Positions 44,527-55,587 of a DNA stretch of 64,000 bases are shown piece after piece (the stretch's first letter is position 1; each line of letters opens with the position of its first letter). The position numbers and the translations under genes were made by a program. This DNA comes from Actinomyces haliotis (GTDB lineage Bacteria > Actinomycetota > Actinomycetes > Actinomycetales > Actinomycetaceae). The stretch spans positions 23,002 through 87,001 of the forward strand of contig NZ_JACWNA010000019.1 of NCBI RefSeq assembly GCF_015355765.1, given 5' to 3'. The notes beneath the pieces are model-generated. The model ran no database searches. It was not told where the DNA came from and worked only from the letters and a program-made list of their open reading frames with translations.

Positions 44527-45612
44527 ATGACTGACGCACCCGGCGCGCTGTCGCCGCTGGACGAGGAGGGCGTCGGCGCCCTCGTCGAGGAGGGGATCGC
44601 CGCCATCGCCGCGGCAGACTCCCTGCCCGCCCTCAAGGAGGTGCGCCTGGCCTACACGGGTGACGCCTCCGTCCTCGCCCTCACCAACCGCGGCATCGGC
44701 AAGCTCGACAAGGCCGACAAGCCCGCCGCCGGCAAGCTCCTCGGCGGCGCCCGCGGCCGTCTCAACAAGGCCCTCGCCGAGCGCCAGGCCGTCCTCGAGG
44801 CCGAGGCCGAGGCCACCATGCTCGCCACCGAGGCCGTCGACGTCACCGTCCCCACGGACCGCGTCCCCGCCGGCGCCCGCCACCCCCTCGACGTCCTCGT
44901 CGACGAGGTCTCCGACTTCTTCACCTCCATGGGCTGGTCCATCGCGGAGGGCCCTGAGGTCGAGCACGAGTGGTTCGACTTCGACGCCCTCAACTTCGAC
45001 GCCGACCACCCCGCCCGCCAGATGCAGGACACCTTCTACGTCGACGGCGCATCCGTCGGCGCCGCGGAGGGTCAGCCGGCGAACCTCGTCATGCGCACCC
45101 ACACCTCCCCGGTGCAGGCGCACGTCATGCTCGCCCAGGAGCCCCCGATCTACGTCGCCTGCCCCGGCAAGGTCTTCCGCTCCGACGAGCTCGACGCCAC
45201 CCACACGCCCGTCTTTCACCAGGTCGAGGGTCTCGCCGTCGACAAGGGCCTCACCATGGGGCACCTCAAGGGCGTCCTCGACCACTTCGCCAAGTCGATG
45301 TTCGGCCCCGAGGCCCGCACCCGGCTGCGCCCCTCCTTCTTCCCCTTCACCGAGCCCAGCGCGGAGATGGACCTCTGGTTCCCGCAGAAGAAGGGCGGCC
45401 CCGGCTGGATCGAGTGGGGCGGCTGCGGCATGGTCAACCCCAACGTCCTCACCGCCTGCGGCATCGACCCGGACGTCTACACCGCCTTCGCCTTCGGCAT
45501 GGGCCTGGAGCGCACCCTCATGCTGCGCAACGGCATCGCAGACATGCACGACATCGTCGAGGGCGACATCCGCTTCTCCCAGCAGTTCGGCACCACCGGA
45601 AAGGGGAACTGA
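44527..45612 (+). CDS. pheS: phenylalanyl-tRNA synthetase alpha subunit
   Basis: A 361-residue class II synthetase subunit. The N-terminal coiled coil is followed by [36 protein letters not shown], the motif 2 region [20 protein letters not shown], and the motif 3 region [19 protein letters not shown]. The subunit holds the ATP and Phe binding site and works as an alpha2-beta2 tetramer with PheT, encoded one base after its stop. Confidence 0.97.
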   Translation: MTDAPGALSPLDEEGVGALVEEGIAAIAAADSLPALKEVRLAYTGDASVLALTNRGIGKLDKADKPAAGKLLGGARGRLNKALAERQAVLEAEAEATMLATEAVDVTVPTDRVPAGARHPLDVLVDEVSDFFTSMGWSIAEGPEVEHEWFDFDALNFDADHPARQMQDTFYVDGASVGAAEGQPANLVMRTHTSPVQAHVMLAQEPPIYVACPGKVFRSDELDATHTPVFHQVEGLAVDKGLTMGHLKGVLDHFAKSMFGPEARTRLRPSFFPFTEPSAEMDLWFPQKKGGPGWIEWGGCGMVNPNVLTACGIDPDVYTAFAFGMGLERTLMLRNGIADMHDIVEGDIRFSQQFGTTGKGN

Positions 45613-45613
45613 C

Positions 45614-48286
45614 ATGCCTTACGTCCCGATCGAGTGGCTCCGCGAGCACGTCGACGTCCCTTCCGGCACTACGGCTGAGCAGCTGGCCGCGGACCTCGTC
45701 AAGGTCGGCCTCGAGGAGGAGCAGATCGTTCCCCCGGCCGTCACCGGCCCCCTCGTCGTCGGCAAGGTCTTGACCCGCGACGCCAAGGAGCAGACCAACG
45801 GCAAGGTCATCAACTACTGCCGCGTCGACGTCGGCCCCGAGCACAACGACGCCCCCGGCACCGGCAAGGAGCCGAGCGAGCTGCCCAGCCGCGGCATCGT
45901 CTGCGGCGCCCACAACTTCGAGGTCGGGGACAGCGTCGTGGTCTCCCTCCCCGGCGCCGTCCTGCCCGGCGACTTCGCCATCGCCGCCCGCAAGACCTAC
46001 GGGCACACCTCCGACGGCATGATCTGCTCCGCCAAGGAGCTAGGGGTCGGCGAGGGCCCCGATGCAGCGTCCGGCATCATCGTGCTCGACCAGTGGCTCC
46101 CCGAGCACGGCCACGACGGCGAGGAGCTCCCCGCCCCCGGCACGAACGCCATCCCGCTGCTCGGCCTGGGCGACGAGGTCCTCGAGATCAACATCACCCC
46201 GGACCGCGGCTACGCCTTCTCCATGCGCGGCGTCGCCCGCGAGTACTCCCACTCCACCGGCGCCCGCTTCACCGACCCCGCCGACGGCACCAACACGGGC
46301 CTCTTCCCGAACGGCGTCGCTGCGGGACGCGAGGAAGGCTTCCCGGTCCGCTTCGCCGAGGACTCCAGCCCGATCCACGGCAGGCCCGGCGTCGACCGCT
46401 ACGTCGCCCGGATCGTGCGCGGCGTCGACCCCGCCGCCCCGAGCCCGCAGTGGATGCGCGACCGCCTTACCGCGGCCGGCATGCGCCCCATCTCCCTGGC
46501 CGTCGACGTCACCAACTACGTCATGCTCGACCTCGGCCAGCCGCTGCACGCCTTCGACCTCGGCAAGCTGAGCGCGCCGATCGTCGTGCGCCGCGCCACG
46601 GCGGGGGAGAGGCTCACCTTCCTCGACGAGGTCACCCGCACCCTCGACCCCGAGGACCTCGTCATCGCCGACTCCCCGGCGGGGGAGGGCTCCCGCGCCC
46701 TCGTCCTCGCCGGCGTCCTCGGCGGTGCCGAGACCGAGATCGACGAGTCGACCACCGACGTCCTCATCGAGGCCGCTCACTTCGACGCCGTCTCCATCGC
46801 CCGCTCCGCCCGCCGCCACAAGCTCCCCACGGAGTCCTCTAAGCGCAATGAGCGCGGCGTCGACACCCACCTCCAGGCGGTCGCCGCCCAGCGCGCCGTC
46901 GACCTCCTCGTTGAGTACGGCGGCGGCACCGCCGACGAGACCGTGACCGACGTCGACCGCACCACCCCGCCGGAGCCGATGGTCATCCGCGCCGACTCCG
47001 CCGAGCGCCTTACCGGCGTCGCCTACGGCACGCCACGCGTCAGTGAGCTCCTCACCGCCGTCGGCTGCACCGTCGAGCCGGCCGGCTCGGACGGTAGTGG
47101 CGGGGCCGGACATGAACTCCTCTCCGTCACGGCACCGACCTGGCGGCCCGATCTCGTGGGCGCCGCGCACTTCGCCGAGGAGGTCGCCCGCCTCGACGGC
47201 TACGACGCGATCCCCGTCGTTGTCCCGCAGGCGCCCGCCGGCACCGGTCTCACCGTGCGCCAGCAGGCCCGCCGCGACGTCGTGCGCGCCCTCGCCGACG
47301 CGGGCCTCACGCAGGTCCTGTCCTACCCCTTCGTCGGCGACGTCCACGACCGCCTCGGCCTGCCTGCCGGCGACCCGCGCCGCAAGGCCCTGCGCCTCGC
47401 CAACCCGCTGGCCGAGGACGCCCCGCTCCTGCGCACGAGCGTGCTCGACTCGCTCGTTGAGATCGCTCGCCGCAACGTCTCGCGCGGCCTGCCCGACGTC
47501 GCGGTCTACGAGGTCGGCACGGTCACCCTCCCCGAGGGCACCGTCCCCGCCCCGATCCTCGGCGTCGACCACCGCCCCAGCGCCGAGGAGGTCGCCGCCC
47601 TCGAGACCGGCATCCCGGCCCAGCCGACGCACGTCGGCACCGTCCTCGCCGGCGAGCGCGTCCGCTCCGGCGTCCTCGGCGCCGGCCGCCCCTGGGACTG
47701 GGCTGACGCGGTCCAGGTCGTCCGTACCGTGGCCACGACGCTCGGCGTCGACGTCGAGGTGAGCGCCCCCGAGGAGCCCGTCGCCCCCTGGCACCCGGGC
47801 CGCACCGCCGAGGTGCGCCTCGCCTCCGTGCGCAAGGGCAAGGACCTCGTGCCTGGTGCCCTCGTCGCCCACGCCGGCGAGTTGCACCCGCGAGTCGCCA
47901 AGGAGCTCGGCCTTCCTGCCCGAGCCTGCGCCGTCGAGATCGACCTCGAGCCGCTTCTCGCGGCCGTCGAGGAGGCCGGCGTGCTCCAGGTCAAGGCGAT
48001 CCGGACCTTCCCGGCCGCCAAGGAGGACGTCGCCCTCGTCGTCGACGAGTCCGTCACCGCGGCCGCCGTCGAGGCCGTCGTCCGCGAGGCCGCCGGCGAC
48101 CTCGCCGAGGAGGTCCGCCTCTTCGACGTCTTCCGCGGCGAGCAGCTCGGTGAGGGGAGGAAGTCCCTCGCCTTCTCCCTCCGCCTGCGCGGCGATCACA
48201 CGCTGACCGCCGAGGAGACCGCAGGGGTGCGCAAGCGCATCGTCAAGCGTGCCGCCAAGCGCCTCGGCGCCGAGCTGCGCGGCTGA
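45614..48286 (+). CDS. pheT: phenylalanyl-tRNA synthetase beta subunit
   Basis: An 890-residue subunit, slightly longer than usual (about 800-830). MPYVPIEWLREHVDVP opens it. A tRNA-binding EMAP/OB domain (VVGKVLTRDAKEQ... VVSLPGAVLPGDF) is followed by the B3/B4 editing region, the B5 domain (TTPPEPMVIRADSAERLTG) and the ferredoxin-fold anticodon-binding domain (AIRTFPAAKEDVALVVDESV ... ERLGEGRKSLAFSLRL-like end). It recognises tRNA-Phe and edits Tyr. Coupled to pheS and closed by a 13-pair hairpin. Confidence 0.97.
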   Translation: MPYVPIEWLREHVDVPSGTTAEQLAADLVKVGLEEEQIVPPAVTGPLVVGKVLTRDAKEQTNGKVINYCRVDVGPEHNDAPGTGKEPSELPSRGIVCGAHNFEVGDSVVVSLPGAVLPGDFAIAARKTYGHTSDGMICSAKELGVGEGPDAASGIIVLDQWLPEHGHDGEELPAPGTNAIPLLGLGDEVLEINITPDRGYAFSMRGVAREYSHSTGARFTDPADGTNTGLFPNGVAAGREEGFPVRFAEDSSPIHGRPGVDRYVARIVRGVDPAAPSPQWMRDRLTAAGMRPISLAVDVTNYVMLDLGQPLHAFDLGKLSAPIVVRRATAGERLTFLDEVTRTLDPEDLVIADSPAGEGSRALVLAGVLGGAETEIDESTTDVLIEAAHFDAVSIARSARRHKLPTESSKRNERGVDTHLQAVAAQRAVDLLVEYGGGTADETVTDVDRTTPPEPMVIRADSAERLTGVAYGTPRVSELLTAVGCTVEPAGSDGSGGAGHELLSVTAPTWRPDLVGAAHFAEEVARLDGYDAIPVVVPQAPAGTGLTVRQQARRDVVRALADAGLTQVLSYPFVGDVHDRLGLPAGDPRRKALRLANPLAEDAPLLRTSVLDSLVEIARRNVSRGLPDVAVYEVGTVTLPEGTVPAPILGVDHRPSAEEVAALETGIPAQPTHVGTVLAGERVRSGVLGAGRPWDWADAVQVVRTVATTLGVDVEVSAPEEPVAPWHPGRTAEVRLASVRKGKDLVPGALVAHAGELHPRVAKELGLPARACAVEIDLEPLLAAVEEAGVLQVKAIRTFPAAKEDVALVVDESVTAAAVEAVVREAAGDLAEEVRLFDVFRGEQLGEGRKSLAFSLRLRGDHTLTAEETAGVRKRIVKRAAKRLGAELRG

Positions 48287-48316
48287 GCCGCCGTCCCCGG
48301 CAGCACCGATGACGAT

Positions 48317-48348
48317 CCGCCCGGTCCCGAGCACGCGGGGCCGGGCGG
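48317..48348 (+). terminator. terminator of pheST
   Basis: CCGCCCGG-T-CCCG (48317-48329) pairs with CGGG-G-CCGGGCGG (48336-48348) around AGCACG; with the T-G wobble the stem is 13 pairs. It begins 31 bases after pheT. Confidence 0.7.
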
Positions 48349-48439
48349 GCCGGTCGTGTGGGCGGGGCGCTGATCGGTCCGGGAGGACGTAGGACCTCGG
48401 GCACGCCCCGTACGTGGCGCGGACCGCAATACTTGGGCC

Positions 48440-48934
48440 ATGAACATCCTTCTCGTCTCCTCATCACGCCACGGCTCCACTGACGAGGTCGCGGACGTCA
48501 TCGCGGAGCGCCTCCGGGACGCCGGGCTCACCGTCGAGCAGGCCCGTCCCGAGGACGTCACGGACGTCTCCGGCTACGACGCCTTCGTCATCGGCAGCGC
48601 CATCTACATGACCCACTGGACCGACGAGGCCGTCGAGTTCACGTGGCGCTTCCATGACGAGCTCCTGGCCAAGCCCGTCTGGGCCTTCTCCGTGGGCCTG
48701 TCCGGCCTGCCCAAGGGCAAGGTCTCGGACCCGTACCGCGTCGGCCCCGTCCTGCTCACCATCGACCCCGAGGACCACGTCACCTTCCTCGGTCGGCTCG
48801 ACCCGAGCGGCCTCAGCCTGCGCGAGCGCACCATCGCCCGCATGGGCGGGGCGAGCGAGGGCGACTTCCGGGACATGGACGCGGTCCGCGACTGGGCCAG
48901 CGCCATCGCCACGACCCTCACCTCACTGTCCTGA
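48440..48934 (+). CDS. flavodoxin-domain protein (HemG-like)
   Basis: A 164-residue flavodoxin fold. NILLVSSSRHGSTDEVADVI is the FMN phosphate-binding loop, and GYDAFVIGSAIYMTHWTDEA followed by KPVWAFSVGLSG is the pattern of the protoporphyrinogen-oxidase HemG/flavodoxin_5 group. Members reduce haem precursors or act as electron carriers; sequence alone does not decide. AATACT ends six bases before the ATG, a weaker fit to the leaderless pattern. A hairpin follows the gene. Confidence 0.85.
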   Translation: MNILLVSSSRHGSTDEVADVIAERLRDAGLTVEQARPEDVTDVSGYDAFVIGSAIYMTHWTDEAVEFTWRFHDELLAKPVWAFSVGLSGLPKGKVSDPYRVGPVLLTIDPEDHVTFLGRLDPSGLSLRERTIARMGGASEGDFRDMDAVRDWASAIATTLTSLS

Positions 48935-48957
48935 CCTCCGCCTGACCTCAGGTCCCC

Positions 48958-48998
48958 GACCACCCGGTCGCGCCAGCTCGTGGTGTGACCGGGCGGTC
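48958..48998 (+). terminator. hairpin after the flavodoxin-like gene
   Basis: GACCACCCGGTC (48958-48969) pairs with GACCGGGCGGTC (48987-48998), 11 of 12 pairs, 17-base loop, followed by GTTGTG. Confidence 0.55.
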
Positions 48999-49063
48999 GT
49001 TGTGCGGCCCAGCGTCCGGCCCGCGCTACCCTGTGAGCAAAACGACGTCGGCGGACCCACTCA

Positions 49064-49103
49064 CGGTTTCGTATTTGTATGCATCCGGACGTATGGTTTT
49101 TGC
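49064..49103 (+). promoter_or_regulatory. argC promoter with probable ARG-box operator
   Basis: TATGGT (49092-49097) ends six bases before the argC ATG. The preceding 25 bases are much richer in A/T than the surroundings and hold TTTGTATGCAT and TTTTTGCATG, close to the TGCAT-type half-sites bound by actinobacterial ArgR. The ArgR gene is in the same operon, so feedback by arginine is likely. Confidence 0.55.
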
Positions 49104-50222
49104 ATGACCTGGACAGCAGTAGTCGCCGGTGCGACGGGATACGCCGGAGGAGAGGCCCTCCGCCTCCTCGCCGCCCACCCGAGCATCGAGGTCGGCGCCG
49201 TCACCGGCTCCTCCAGCGTCGGGACCCTTCTCGCCGCCCACCACCCCCACCTCCTCTCCCTGGCCGGACGGACCGTCGAGCCGACCGACGTCGAGCACCT
49301 CCGCGGGCACGACGTCGTCCTCCTCGCCCTCCCGCACGGAGCCTCCGGAGCGGTGACCGCCGCCATCGAGGCCGACGTCGTCGCCGGCACCTGGGGCGGT
49401 CCGGACCCCGTCATCCTCGACTGCGGCGCCGACCACCGCCTCACGGACCCTGCCGCCTGGGCCGCCTTCTACGGCACCGAGCACGCCGGCGCCTGGACCT
49501 ACGGCATGCCCGAGCTCCTCCACGCCGGCGAGACCGCAGCCTCCGCCCAGCGCGCCGAGCTCACTGCCACCCACCGCGTCGCCGTCCCCGGTTGCAACGT
49601 CACCGCCGTCACGCTCGCCGCGCAGCCCGGCGTCGCCACGGGCCTCATCGACCCCAGCCGGGTCACCGCGGTCCTTGCGGTCGGCTACTCAGGCGCCGGC
49701 AAGTCCCTCAAGCCGCACCTCACCGCCGCTGAGGCCCTCGGCTCCGCGCAGCCCTACGGCGTCGGCGGCACCCATCGGCACATCCCCGAGATCATCCAGA
49801 ACCTCGAGGTCGCTGGCGCCACGGCAGACGCCGTGCACCTCTCCTTCACGCCGGTGCTCGTCCCCATGAGCCGCGGCATCCTCGCCACCGTGACCGCCCC
49901 CGTCACCGACGCCGTCGCCACGGCCACGGACCCGCAGGCCGTCCTGCGAGAGGCCTGGGAGACCACCTACGGCGCGGCCGGCACCGGCGAGGGCGTCGTC
50001 TCGCTCCTGCCCGAGGGCGTCTCGCCCACCACCGGCTCCGTCGCCGGCTCGGGGCTCGCCACCGTCCAGGTGACCTATGACTCCGCCGCGGGCGTGGCGA
50101 CCATGCTCTGCGCCATCGACAACCTCGGCAAGGGTACGGCCTCCGCCGCCGTCCAGTCCCTCAACCTCGCGCTCGGCCTTCCGGAGACCACCGGCGTCGT
50201 CATGGAAGGAGTCGCGCCGTGA
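49104..50222 (+). CDS. argC: N-acetyl-gamma-glutamyl-phosphate reductase
   Basis: A 372-residue NADPH-dependent reductase, step 3 of arginine synthesis. [20 protein letters not shown] is the cofactor-binding loop. The catalytic cysteine is in [14 protein letters not shown], and [17 protein letters not shown] and [15 protein letters not shown] are family landmarks. It heads a tight operon in which every junction overlaps (argC-argJ GTGA, argJ-argB ATGA, argB-argD GTGA, argD-argR ATGA). Confidence 0.97.
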   Translation: MTWTAVVAGATGYAGGEALRLLAAHPSIEVGAVTGSSSVGTLLAAHHPHLLSLAGRTVEPTDVEHLRGHDVVLLALPHGASGAVTAAIEADVVAGTWGGPDPVILDCGADHRLTDPAAWAAFYGTEHAGAWTYGMPELLHAGETAASAQRAELTATHRVAVPGCNVTAVTLAAQPGVATGLIDPSRVTAVLAVGYSGAGKSLKPHLTAAEALGSAQPYGVGGTHRHIPEIIQNLEVAGATADAVHLSFTPVLVPMSRGILATVTAPVTDAVATATDPQAVLREAWETTYGAAGTGEGVVSLLPEGVSPTTGSVAGSGLATVQVTYDSAAGVATMLCAIDNLGKGTASAAVQSLNLALGLPETTGVVMEGVAP

Positions 50223-51418
50223 GCGTCACCGCAGCCAAGGGCTTCCGCGCCGCCGGCGTCGTCGCCGGTCTCAAGGAGTCCGGCAGGCCGGACCTCGCCC
50301 TCGTCGTCAACGACGGCCCCCTCGACGTCGCAGCCGGCGTCTTCACCACCAATCGCGTCGTCGCCGCCCCCGTCGTCTGGTCCCGCCAGGCGGTCACCGA
50401 CGGCACCGCCCGCGCCGTCATCCTCAGCTCCGGGTCCGCCAACGCCTGCACTGGCGAGCGCGGCGCCACCGACGCCCGCGCCACCGCGGAGTACGTCGCG
50501 GGAGCGCTCAGCTCCCAGCCGGACGCTCAGACCGTCGACGCCTCCGACGTCCTCGTGTGCTCCACCGGCGTCATCGGAGTCCCGATCGACATGCCCGTCC
50601 TCCTCGCCGGGGCCTCCGCCGCGGCCACCGCCCTGGACGCCTCCGTCGAGGCCGCCCACGCTGCCGCCACCGCCATCATGACAACGGACACCGTCTCCAA
50701 GGAGGACGCCCTCACCCTCGAGGCAAGCGCCGGCACCTGGAGCGTCGGCGGCATGATCAAGGGCGTCGGCATGCTGGCCCCCGGCATGGCGACCATGCTC
50801 TGCGTCCTCACCACCGACGCCGTCATCACCGCCGAGTCCGCTCGCGCCGCCCTCGGCGCGGCCGCCGCGCGCACCGTCAACCGGATCAACTCCGACGGCT
50901 GCATGTCCACCAACGACACCGTCCTCCTCCTCGCCTCCGGCGCCTCAGGCGTCGAGCCCTCCCCGGACGAGCTCGACGACGCCGTCGCCCAGGTCCTGGG
51001 ACGTCTCGGACGCCGCCTCGTCGCCGACGCCGAGGGCGCCACCCACGACATCGCCATCACCGTGAGCGGCGCCGTCACCGAGCAGGCCGCCGAGGCCGCG
51101 GCCCGGACCGTCTCCGCCTCGAACCTCCTCAAGTGCGCCGTTGCCGGCAACGACCCCAACTGGGGACGCGTCCTGTCGCAGCTCGGCACCGTGCCCGAGG
51201 AGGTCTGCCCCTTCGACCCCGACGAGGTCGATGTCGCTATCAACGGCGTGACCATCTTCCGGCACGGCGGCCTCGGCGAGGACCGGGACCTCGTCGACAT
51301 GACGCCGCGCGAGACCCGCATCGACATCGCCCTCCACCACGGCGCGGCCGAGGCCACCGTCTGGACCAACGATCTCACCCACGGCTACGTCACGATCAAC
51401 GCGGACTACACGACATGA
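50219..51418 (+). CDS. argJ: glutamate N-acetyltransferase (ornithine acetyltransferase)
   Basis: A 399-residue OAT-family protein that moves the acetyl group from N-acetylornithine to glutamate, recycling it. It is made as one chain that cuts itself before the Thr in [12 protein letters not shown] (around residue 190). [17 protein letters not shown] at the start and [19 protein letters not shown] near residue 300 are diagnostic. Start GTG overlaps the argC stop. Whether it also has acetyl-CoA synthase activity is unknown. Confidence 0.96.
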   Translation: MSVTAAKGFRAAGVVAGLKESGRPDLALVVNDGPLDVAAGVFTTNRVVAAPVVWSRQAVTDGTARAVILSSGSANACTGERGATDARATAEYVAGALSSQPDAQTVDASDVLVCSTGVIGVPIDMPVLLAGASAAATALDASVEAAHAAATAIMTTDTVSKEDALTLEASAGTWSVGGMIKGVGMLAPGMATMLCVLTTDAVITAESARAALGAAAARTVNRINSDGCMSTNDTVLLLASGASGVEPSPDELDDAVAQVLGRLGRRLVADAEGATHDIAITVSGAVTEQAAEAAARTVSASNLLKCAVAGNDPNWGRVLSQLGTVPEEVCPFDPDEVDVAINGVTIFRHGGLGEDRDLVDMTPRETRIDIALHHGAAEATVWTNDLTHGYVTINADYTT

Positions 51419-52362
51419 GCACGAGCCCCGCCGCCACCCCGGCCCTGCGGATCACCCCCGCGCAGAAGGCCTCCGTCCTCCTCGAGGCCATGCCCTGGCT
51501 CCGCGCCTACAAGGGCGCCACCATCGTCATCAAGTACGGCGGCAACGCCATGGTCGACGAGGGACTCAAGCGCGCCTTCGCCGAGGACGTCCTCTTCCTC
51601 CACCAGGTCGGCCTGCACCCCGTCGTCGTCCACGGCGGCGGCCCCCAGATCAACGCCATGCTCAAGAGGCTCGGCATCGAGTCCGAGTTCCGCGGGGGCC
51701 TGCGCGTCACGACCCCCGAGGTCATGGACGTCGTCCGCATGGTCCTCACCGGCTCGGTGCAGCGCGAGCTCGTCAGCCTCCTCAACGTCCACGGCTCGCC
51801 GGCCGTCGGCATCTCCGGCGAGGACGGCGGGCTCCTCTCGGCACGGCAGCGCCTGGCCACCGTCGACGGCGAGAGCGTCGACGTCGGCCTCGTCGGCGAC
51901 GTCGTCCGCGTCGACCCGCGCACCGTCACCGAGCTCCTCGACCAGGGCCGGATCCCGGTCATCTCCTCGGTCGCGCCGCTCATGGCGGACCCCACGACCG
52001 TCCTCAACATCAACGCGGACACCGCCGCAGCGGCCATCGCCATCGCCCTCAAGGCGCAGAAGCTCATCATGCTCACCGACGTCGAGGGTCTCTACTCCAA
52101 CTGGCCGGACCGCACCTCGCTCGTCTCCCGCATCGGGGTCGACGCCCTCGAGGCGCTCCTGCCCGAGCTCGAGTCCGGGATGATCCCCAAGATGGAGGCC
52201 TGCCTGAGGGCCGTGCGCGGGGGAGTGGGGCAGGCCCACGTCGTCGACGGCCGCGAGCCGCACTCCATGCTCCTCGAGATCGTCACGGACACCGGCGTCG
52301 GCACCGTCGTCTACCCCGAGCACACCAGCCAGTCGCGCACGAAGGGAGGACCGACGCTGTGA
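51415..52362 (+). CDS. argB: acetylglutamate kinase
   Basis: A 315-residue amino acid kinase. [15 protein letters not shown] binds ATP phosphates, [16 protein letters not shown] the acetylglutamate, and [15 protein letters not shown] plus [12 protein letters not shown] the catalytic Asp and nucleotide. An N-terminal helix of about 25 residues before the kinase core is typical of the hexameric, arginine-inhibited form. ATG overlaps the argJ stop. Confidence 0.97.
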   Translation: MSTSPAATPALRITPAQKASVLLEAMPWLRAYKGATIVIKYGGNAMVDEGLKRAFAEDVLFLHQVGLHPVVVHGGGPQINAMLKRLGIESEFRGGLRVTTPEVMDVVRMVLTGSVQRELVSLLNVHGSPAVGISGEDGGLLSARQRLATVDGESVDVGLVGDVVRVDPRTVTELLDQGRIPVISSVAPLMADPTTVLNINADTAAAAIAIALKAQKLIMLTDVEGLYSNWPDRTSLVSRIGVDALEALLPELESGMIPKMEACLRAVRGGVGQAHVVDGREPHSMLLEIVTDTGVGTVVYPEHTSQSRTKGGPTL

Positions 52363-53663
52363 GCGCCAAGCAGAGCACCACCACGGGCACAGTCCCGAGC
52401 ATGACAGAGCCAACGACCGGATCGAACGAGGCCTGGGGGCAGCGCTACGCCGCCGCCGTCATGAACACCTTCGGCTCGCCCCAGCGCGTCCTCGTGCGCG
52501 GCGAGGGCGCCCACGTTACCGACGCCGACCGCAAGGAGTACACGGACCTCCTCGCAGGCATCGCCGTCAACTGCCTCGGGCACGCGCACCCGGCGGTCGT
52601 CGCCGCCGTCACCGAGCAGATCAGCACCCTCGGGCACGTCTCCAACTTCTTCGCGACCCCCGCCCAGATCAGCCTCGCCGAGGAGCTCGACTCTCTCGTC
52701 TTCCCCGGTACCCCGGCCGGCTCGTCCAAGGTCTTCCTCGCCAACTCCGGCACCGAGGCCAACGAGGCCGCCCTCAAGATCGCGCGCCGTCACGGCGGGA
52801 CCGCCCGTCCCCGCGTCCTCGCCCTCGAGCACGCCTTCCACGGCCGCACCATGGGCGCCCTCGCCCTCACTCACAAGGCCGCGTACCGCGAGCCCTTCGA
52901 GCCGCTGCCCGGCGGCGTCGAGTTCATCCCCGCCGGTGACGTCGACGCGCTGCACGCCGCCATGGGCCCCGACGTCGCCGCGCTCATCCTCGAGCCGATC
53001 CAGGGCGAGGCCGGCGTCAAGCCCCTGCCCTCCGGCTACATCGAGGCCGCCCGCGAGGCGACCGCCGCCGCCGGCGCCCTCCTCATCATCGACGAGGTCC
53101 AGACCGGCATGGGGCGCACGGGCGCCTGGATGGCGCACCACCTCCTCGCCCCCGGCGTCACCCCGGACGTCGTCACCCTCGCCAAGGGCCTCGGGGGAGG
53201 CGTGCCCATCGGCGCCGCCGTCGCCACCGGTGAGGCGGCCGCCCTCCTCGGCCCCGGCCAGCACGGCACCACCTTCGGCGGCAACCCTGTGGCCTGCGCC
53301 GCTGCCCTCGCCGTCATCGCCACGATCCGCGAGCAGGGCCTCCTCGAGCGCACCGCCGCACTCGGTGAGCGGTGGGCGACGGCGCTCGCCGCCGTCCCCG
53401 GCGTCACCGAGGTCCGCGGGGCGGGCCTGCTGCGGGGCGTCGGGCTCGCCGAGGGGCTGCCCGCCGCCGGCGAGGTCGCCGCCGAGCTCATGGAGCGCGG
53501 CTTCATCGTCAACGCTCCCAGGCCCGACACGTTGCGTCTCGCGCCGCCCCTCATCCTGTCCGACGCCGACGCCGACGACTTCACCGCCACCCTCACCGAC
53601 GTCCTCGCCGAGGCGCTCCGGAGCCGACAGGCCGACGCCACCACCCAGGAAGGAGCAGCATGA
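52359..53663 (+). CDS. argD: acetylornithine aminotransferase
   Basis: A 434-residue class III PLP transaminase. Landmarks are [45 protein letters not shown] with the PLP Asp, [16 protein letters not shown] with the PLP lysine, and [15 protein letters not shown]. An N-terminal extension of about 25 residues ([14 protein letters not shown]...) precedes homology; an ATG inside it ([12 protein letters not shown]) may be the true start, although the GTG at 52359 overlaps the argB stop. Confidence 0.95.
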   Translation: MSAKQSTTTGTVPSMTEPTTGSNEAWGQRYAAAVMNTFGSPQRVLVRGEGAHVTDADRKEYTDLLAGIAVNCLGHAHPAVVAAVTEQISTLGHVSNFFATPAQISLAEELDSLVFPGTPAGSSKVFLANSGTEANEAALKIARRHGGTARPRVLALEHAFHGRTMGALALTHKAAYREPFEPLPGGVEFIPAGDVDALHAAMGPDVAALILEPIQGEAGVKPLPSGYIEAAREATAAAGALLIIDEVQTGMGRTGAWMAHHLLAPGVTPDVVTLAKGLGGGVPIGAAVATGEAAALLGPGQHGTTFGGNPVACAAALAVIATIREQGLLERTAALGERWATALAAVPGVTEVRGAGLLRGVGLAEGLPAAGEVAAELMERGFIVNAPRPDTLRLAPPLILSDADADDFTATLTDVLAEALRSRQADATTQEGAA

Positions 53664-54235
53664 CCGAGCAGCAGGCCGCCCCCCGGTCCGCCGCAAGCCC
53701 CGCGAGCGCCGGCGCCCCCCAGACGAAGACCGCTCGCCACGCCCTCATCACCCAGGTGCTCGGACGCGAGCGCATCCGCTCCCAGGCCGAGCTCCGCGAC
53801 GCCCTCGCCGAGCGAGGAGTCACCACCACCCAGGCGACCCTCTCGCGCGACCTCGTCGAGCTCCGCGCCACCAAGGTGCGCTCGGCGGACGGCGTGCAGG
53901 TCTACGCCATCCCCGAGGCCGGAGCCCCCGGCCAGCAGCCCGCCTCCGTACCAGGTGGGGAGGCCGCGATGAGCGAGCACGTGAGCGCCCGGCTCGCTCG
54001 CTGGTGCGCCGACCTCCTCGTCACCGCCGAGTGGGCCGGCCAGCAGCTCGTCCTGCGCACCCCCGCCGGCGCCGCCCAGCTCCTCGCGAGCGCCGTCGAC
54101 GACGCCATGCTGCCCGGCGTCCTCGGCTGCATCGCCGGGGACGACACCGTCCTCGTCATCACCCGCGGCGAGGACGTCTGCGCCGACGTCGCCGCCCACC
54201 TGCTGGCCCTCGCGGACCCCGGCGCCCGACGATGA
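53660..54235 (+). CDS. argR: arginine repressor
   Basis: A 191-residue ArgR. After a 22-residue Ala/Pro-rich start comes the winged helix (RHALITQVLGRERIRSQAEL, VTTTQATLSRDLVELRATKV). The C-terminal arginine-binding, hexamerising domain has GAAQLLASAVDDAMLPGVLG and GDDTVLVITRGED, with the Asp pair that binds arginine. It overlaps argD by four bases. Normally argF stands between argD and argR; here it is absent. Confidence 0.96.
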   Translation: MTEQQAAPRSAASPASAGAPQTKTARHALITQVLGRERIRSQAELRDALAERGVTTTQATLSRDLVELRATKVRSADGVQVYAIPEAGAPGQQPASVPGGEAAMSEHVSARLARWCADLLVTAEWAGQQLVLRTPAGAAQLLASAVDDAMLPGVLGCIAGDDTVLVITRGEDVCADVAAHLLALADPGARR

Positions 54236-54281
54236 CCGCCCGGTGGGCGAGCGGCCAACGCGCCGCGTCCCCCGGGCGCAC

Positions 54282-54306
54282 CACGATAGGCGCAGCACCC
54301 TGCGCC
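54282..54306 (+). promoter_or_regulatory. possible argG promoter element and hairpin
   Basis: CACGAT (54282-54287) could be a -10 for argG. A GGCGCAG/CTGCGCC hairpin (54289-54306, four-base loop) follows immediately and may instead end the argCJBDR transcript. GAGAGAGAAG is the argG ribosome-binding site. Confidence 0.35.
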
Positions 54307-54387
54307 CGACCCCGAGCAACCCCCTGAACCCACCCACGTCCCCGTCGGGCACCGCCCGCGGGGTGAAGAACCAGAAGAGAGAGAAGC

Positions 54388-55587
54388 ATGAGCGACCACA
54401 AGGACCGCGTCGTCCTCGCCTACTCCGGAGGCCTCGACACCTCCGTCGCCATCGGCTGGATCGGCGAGCAGACCGGCCGCGAGGTCATCACCGTCGCCGT
54501 CGACGTCGGCCAGGGCGGCGAGGACCTCGAGGTCATCCGCCAGCGCGCCCTCGACTGCGGCGCCGTCGAGGCCTACGTAGCCGACGCCCGTGACGAGTTC
54601 GCCAACGAGTACTGCATGCCGGCGCTCAAGGCCAACGCCCTCTACGAGGGCAAGTACCCGCTCGTCTCCGCCCTGTCACGCCCGGTCATCGCCAAGCACC
54701 TGGTCAAGGCCGCCCGCCAGTTCGGCGCCTCGACCGTCGCCCACGGCTGCACCGGCAAGGGCAACGACCAGGTCCGCTTCGAGGTCGCCATCACGTCGAT
54801 GGCCCCCGACATGGACTGCATCTCCCCGGTCCGTGACCTCGCCCTCACCCGCGACGTCGCCATCGAGTACGCCGAGAAGCACAACCTCCCGATCGAGACG
54901 ACGAAGCACAACCCGTTCTCCATCGACCAGAACGTGTGGGGCCGCGCCATCGAGACCGGCTTCCTCGAGGACCTGTGGAACGCCCCGACCAAGGACGTCT
55001 ACGTCTACACCGACGACCCGACCTACCCGCCGCTGCCCGACGAGGTCGTCATCCACTTCGAGCAGGGTGTGCCCACCGCCATCGACGGCAAGCCCGTCAC
55101 CCCGCTCGAGGCCATCCAGGAGCTCAACCGCCGTGCCGGCGCCCAGGGCATCGGCCGCATCGACATGGTCGAGGACCGCCTCGTCGGCATCAAGTCCCGC
55201 GAGATCTACGAGGCCCCCGGCGCCGTCGCGCTCATCGAGGCCCACCAGGCCCTCGAGTCCGTCACCCTCGAGCGCCTCCAGCGCCGCTACAAGAAGCAGA
55301 TGGAGCAGACCTGGGGCGAGCTCGTCTACGAGGCCCAGTGGTACTCGCCGCTGAAGAGGTCGATGGACGCCTTCATCGAGGACACGCAGAAGTACGTCAC
55401 CGGCGACATCCGCATGGTCCTCCACGGCGGCCGCGCCGTCGTCAACGGCCGTAAGTCCGACACCGGCCTGTACGACTTCAACCTCGCCACCTACGAGACC
55501 GGCGACACCTTCGACCAGTCCTCGTCGCGCGGCTTCATCGAGATCTACGGCATGCAGTCCAAGCTCTCCGCCGCCCGCGCCGTGCCT
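54388..55587 (+). CDS. argG: argininosuccinate synthase, frame without its own stop codon
   Basis: Homology covers about 400 residues: [18 protein letters not shown] (PP-loop), then [27 protein letters not shown] and [18 protein letters not shown] near the end. It joins citrulline and aspartate using ATP. The end given is where normal ArgG length is reached; no stop occurs there. The same frame runs on through a terminator-like hairpin, about 170 bases of non-coding-looking DNA and the whole next gene to 59022 (1544 codons in total). Neither of the other frames has an early stop either. A lost stop or a local sequence error is likely; a real fusion cannot be excluded. Confidence 0.88.
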
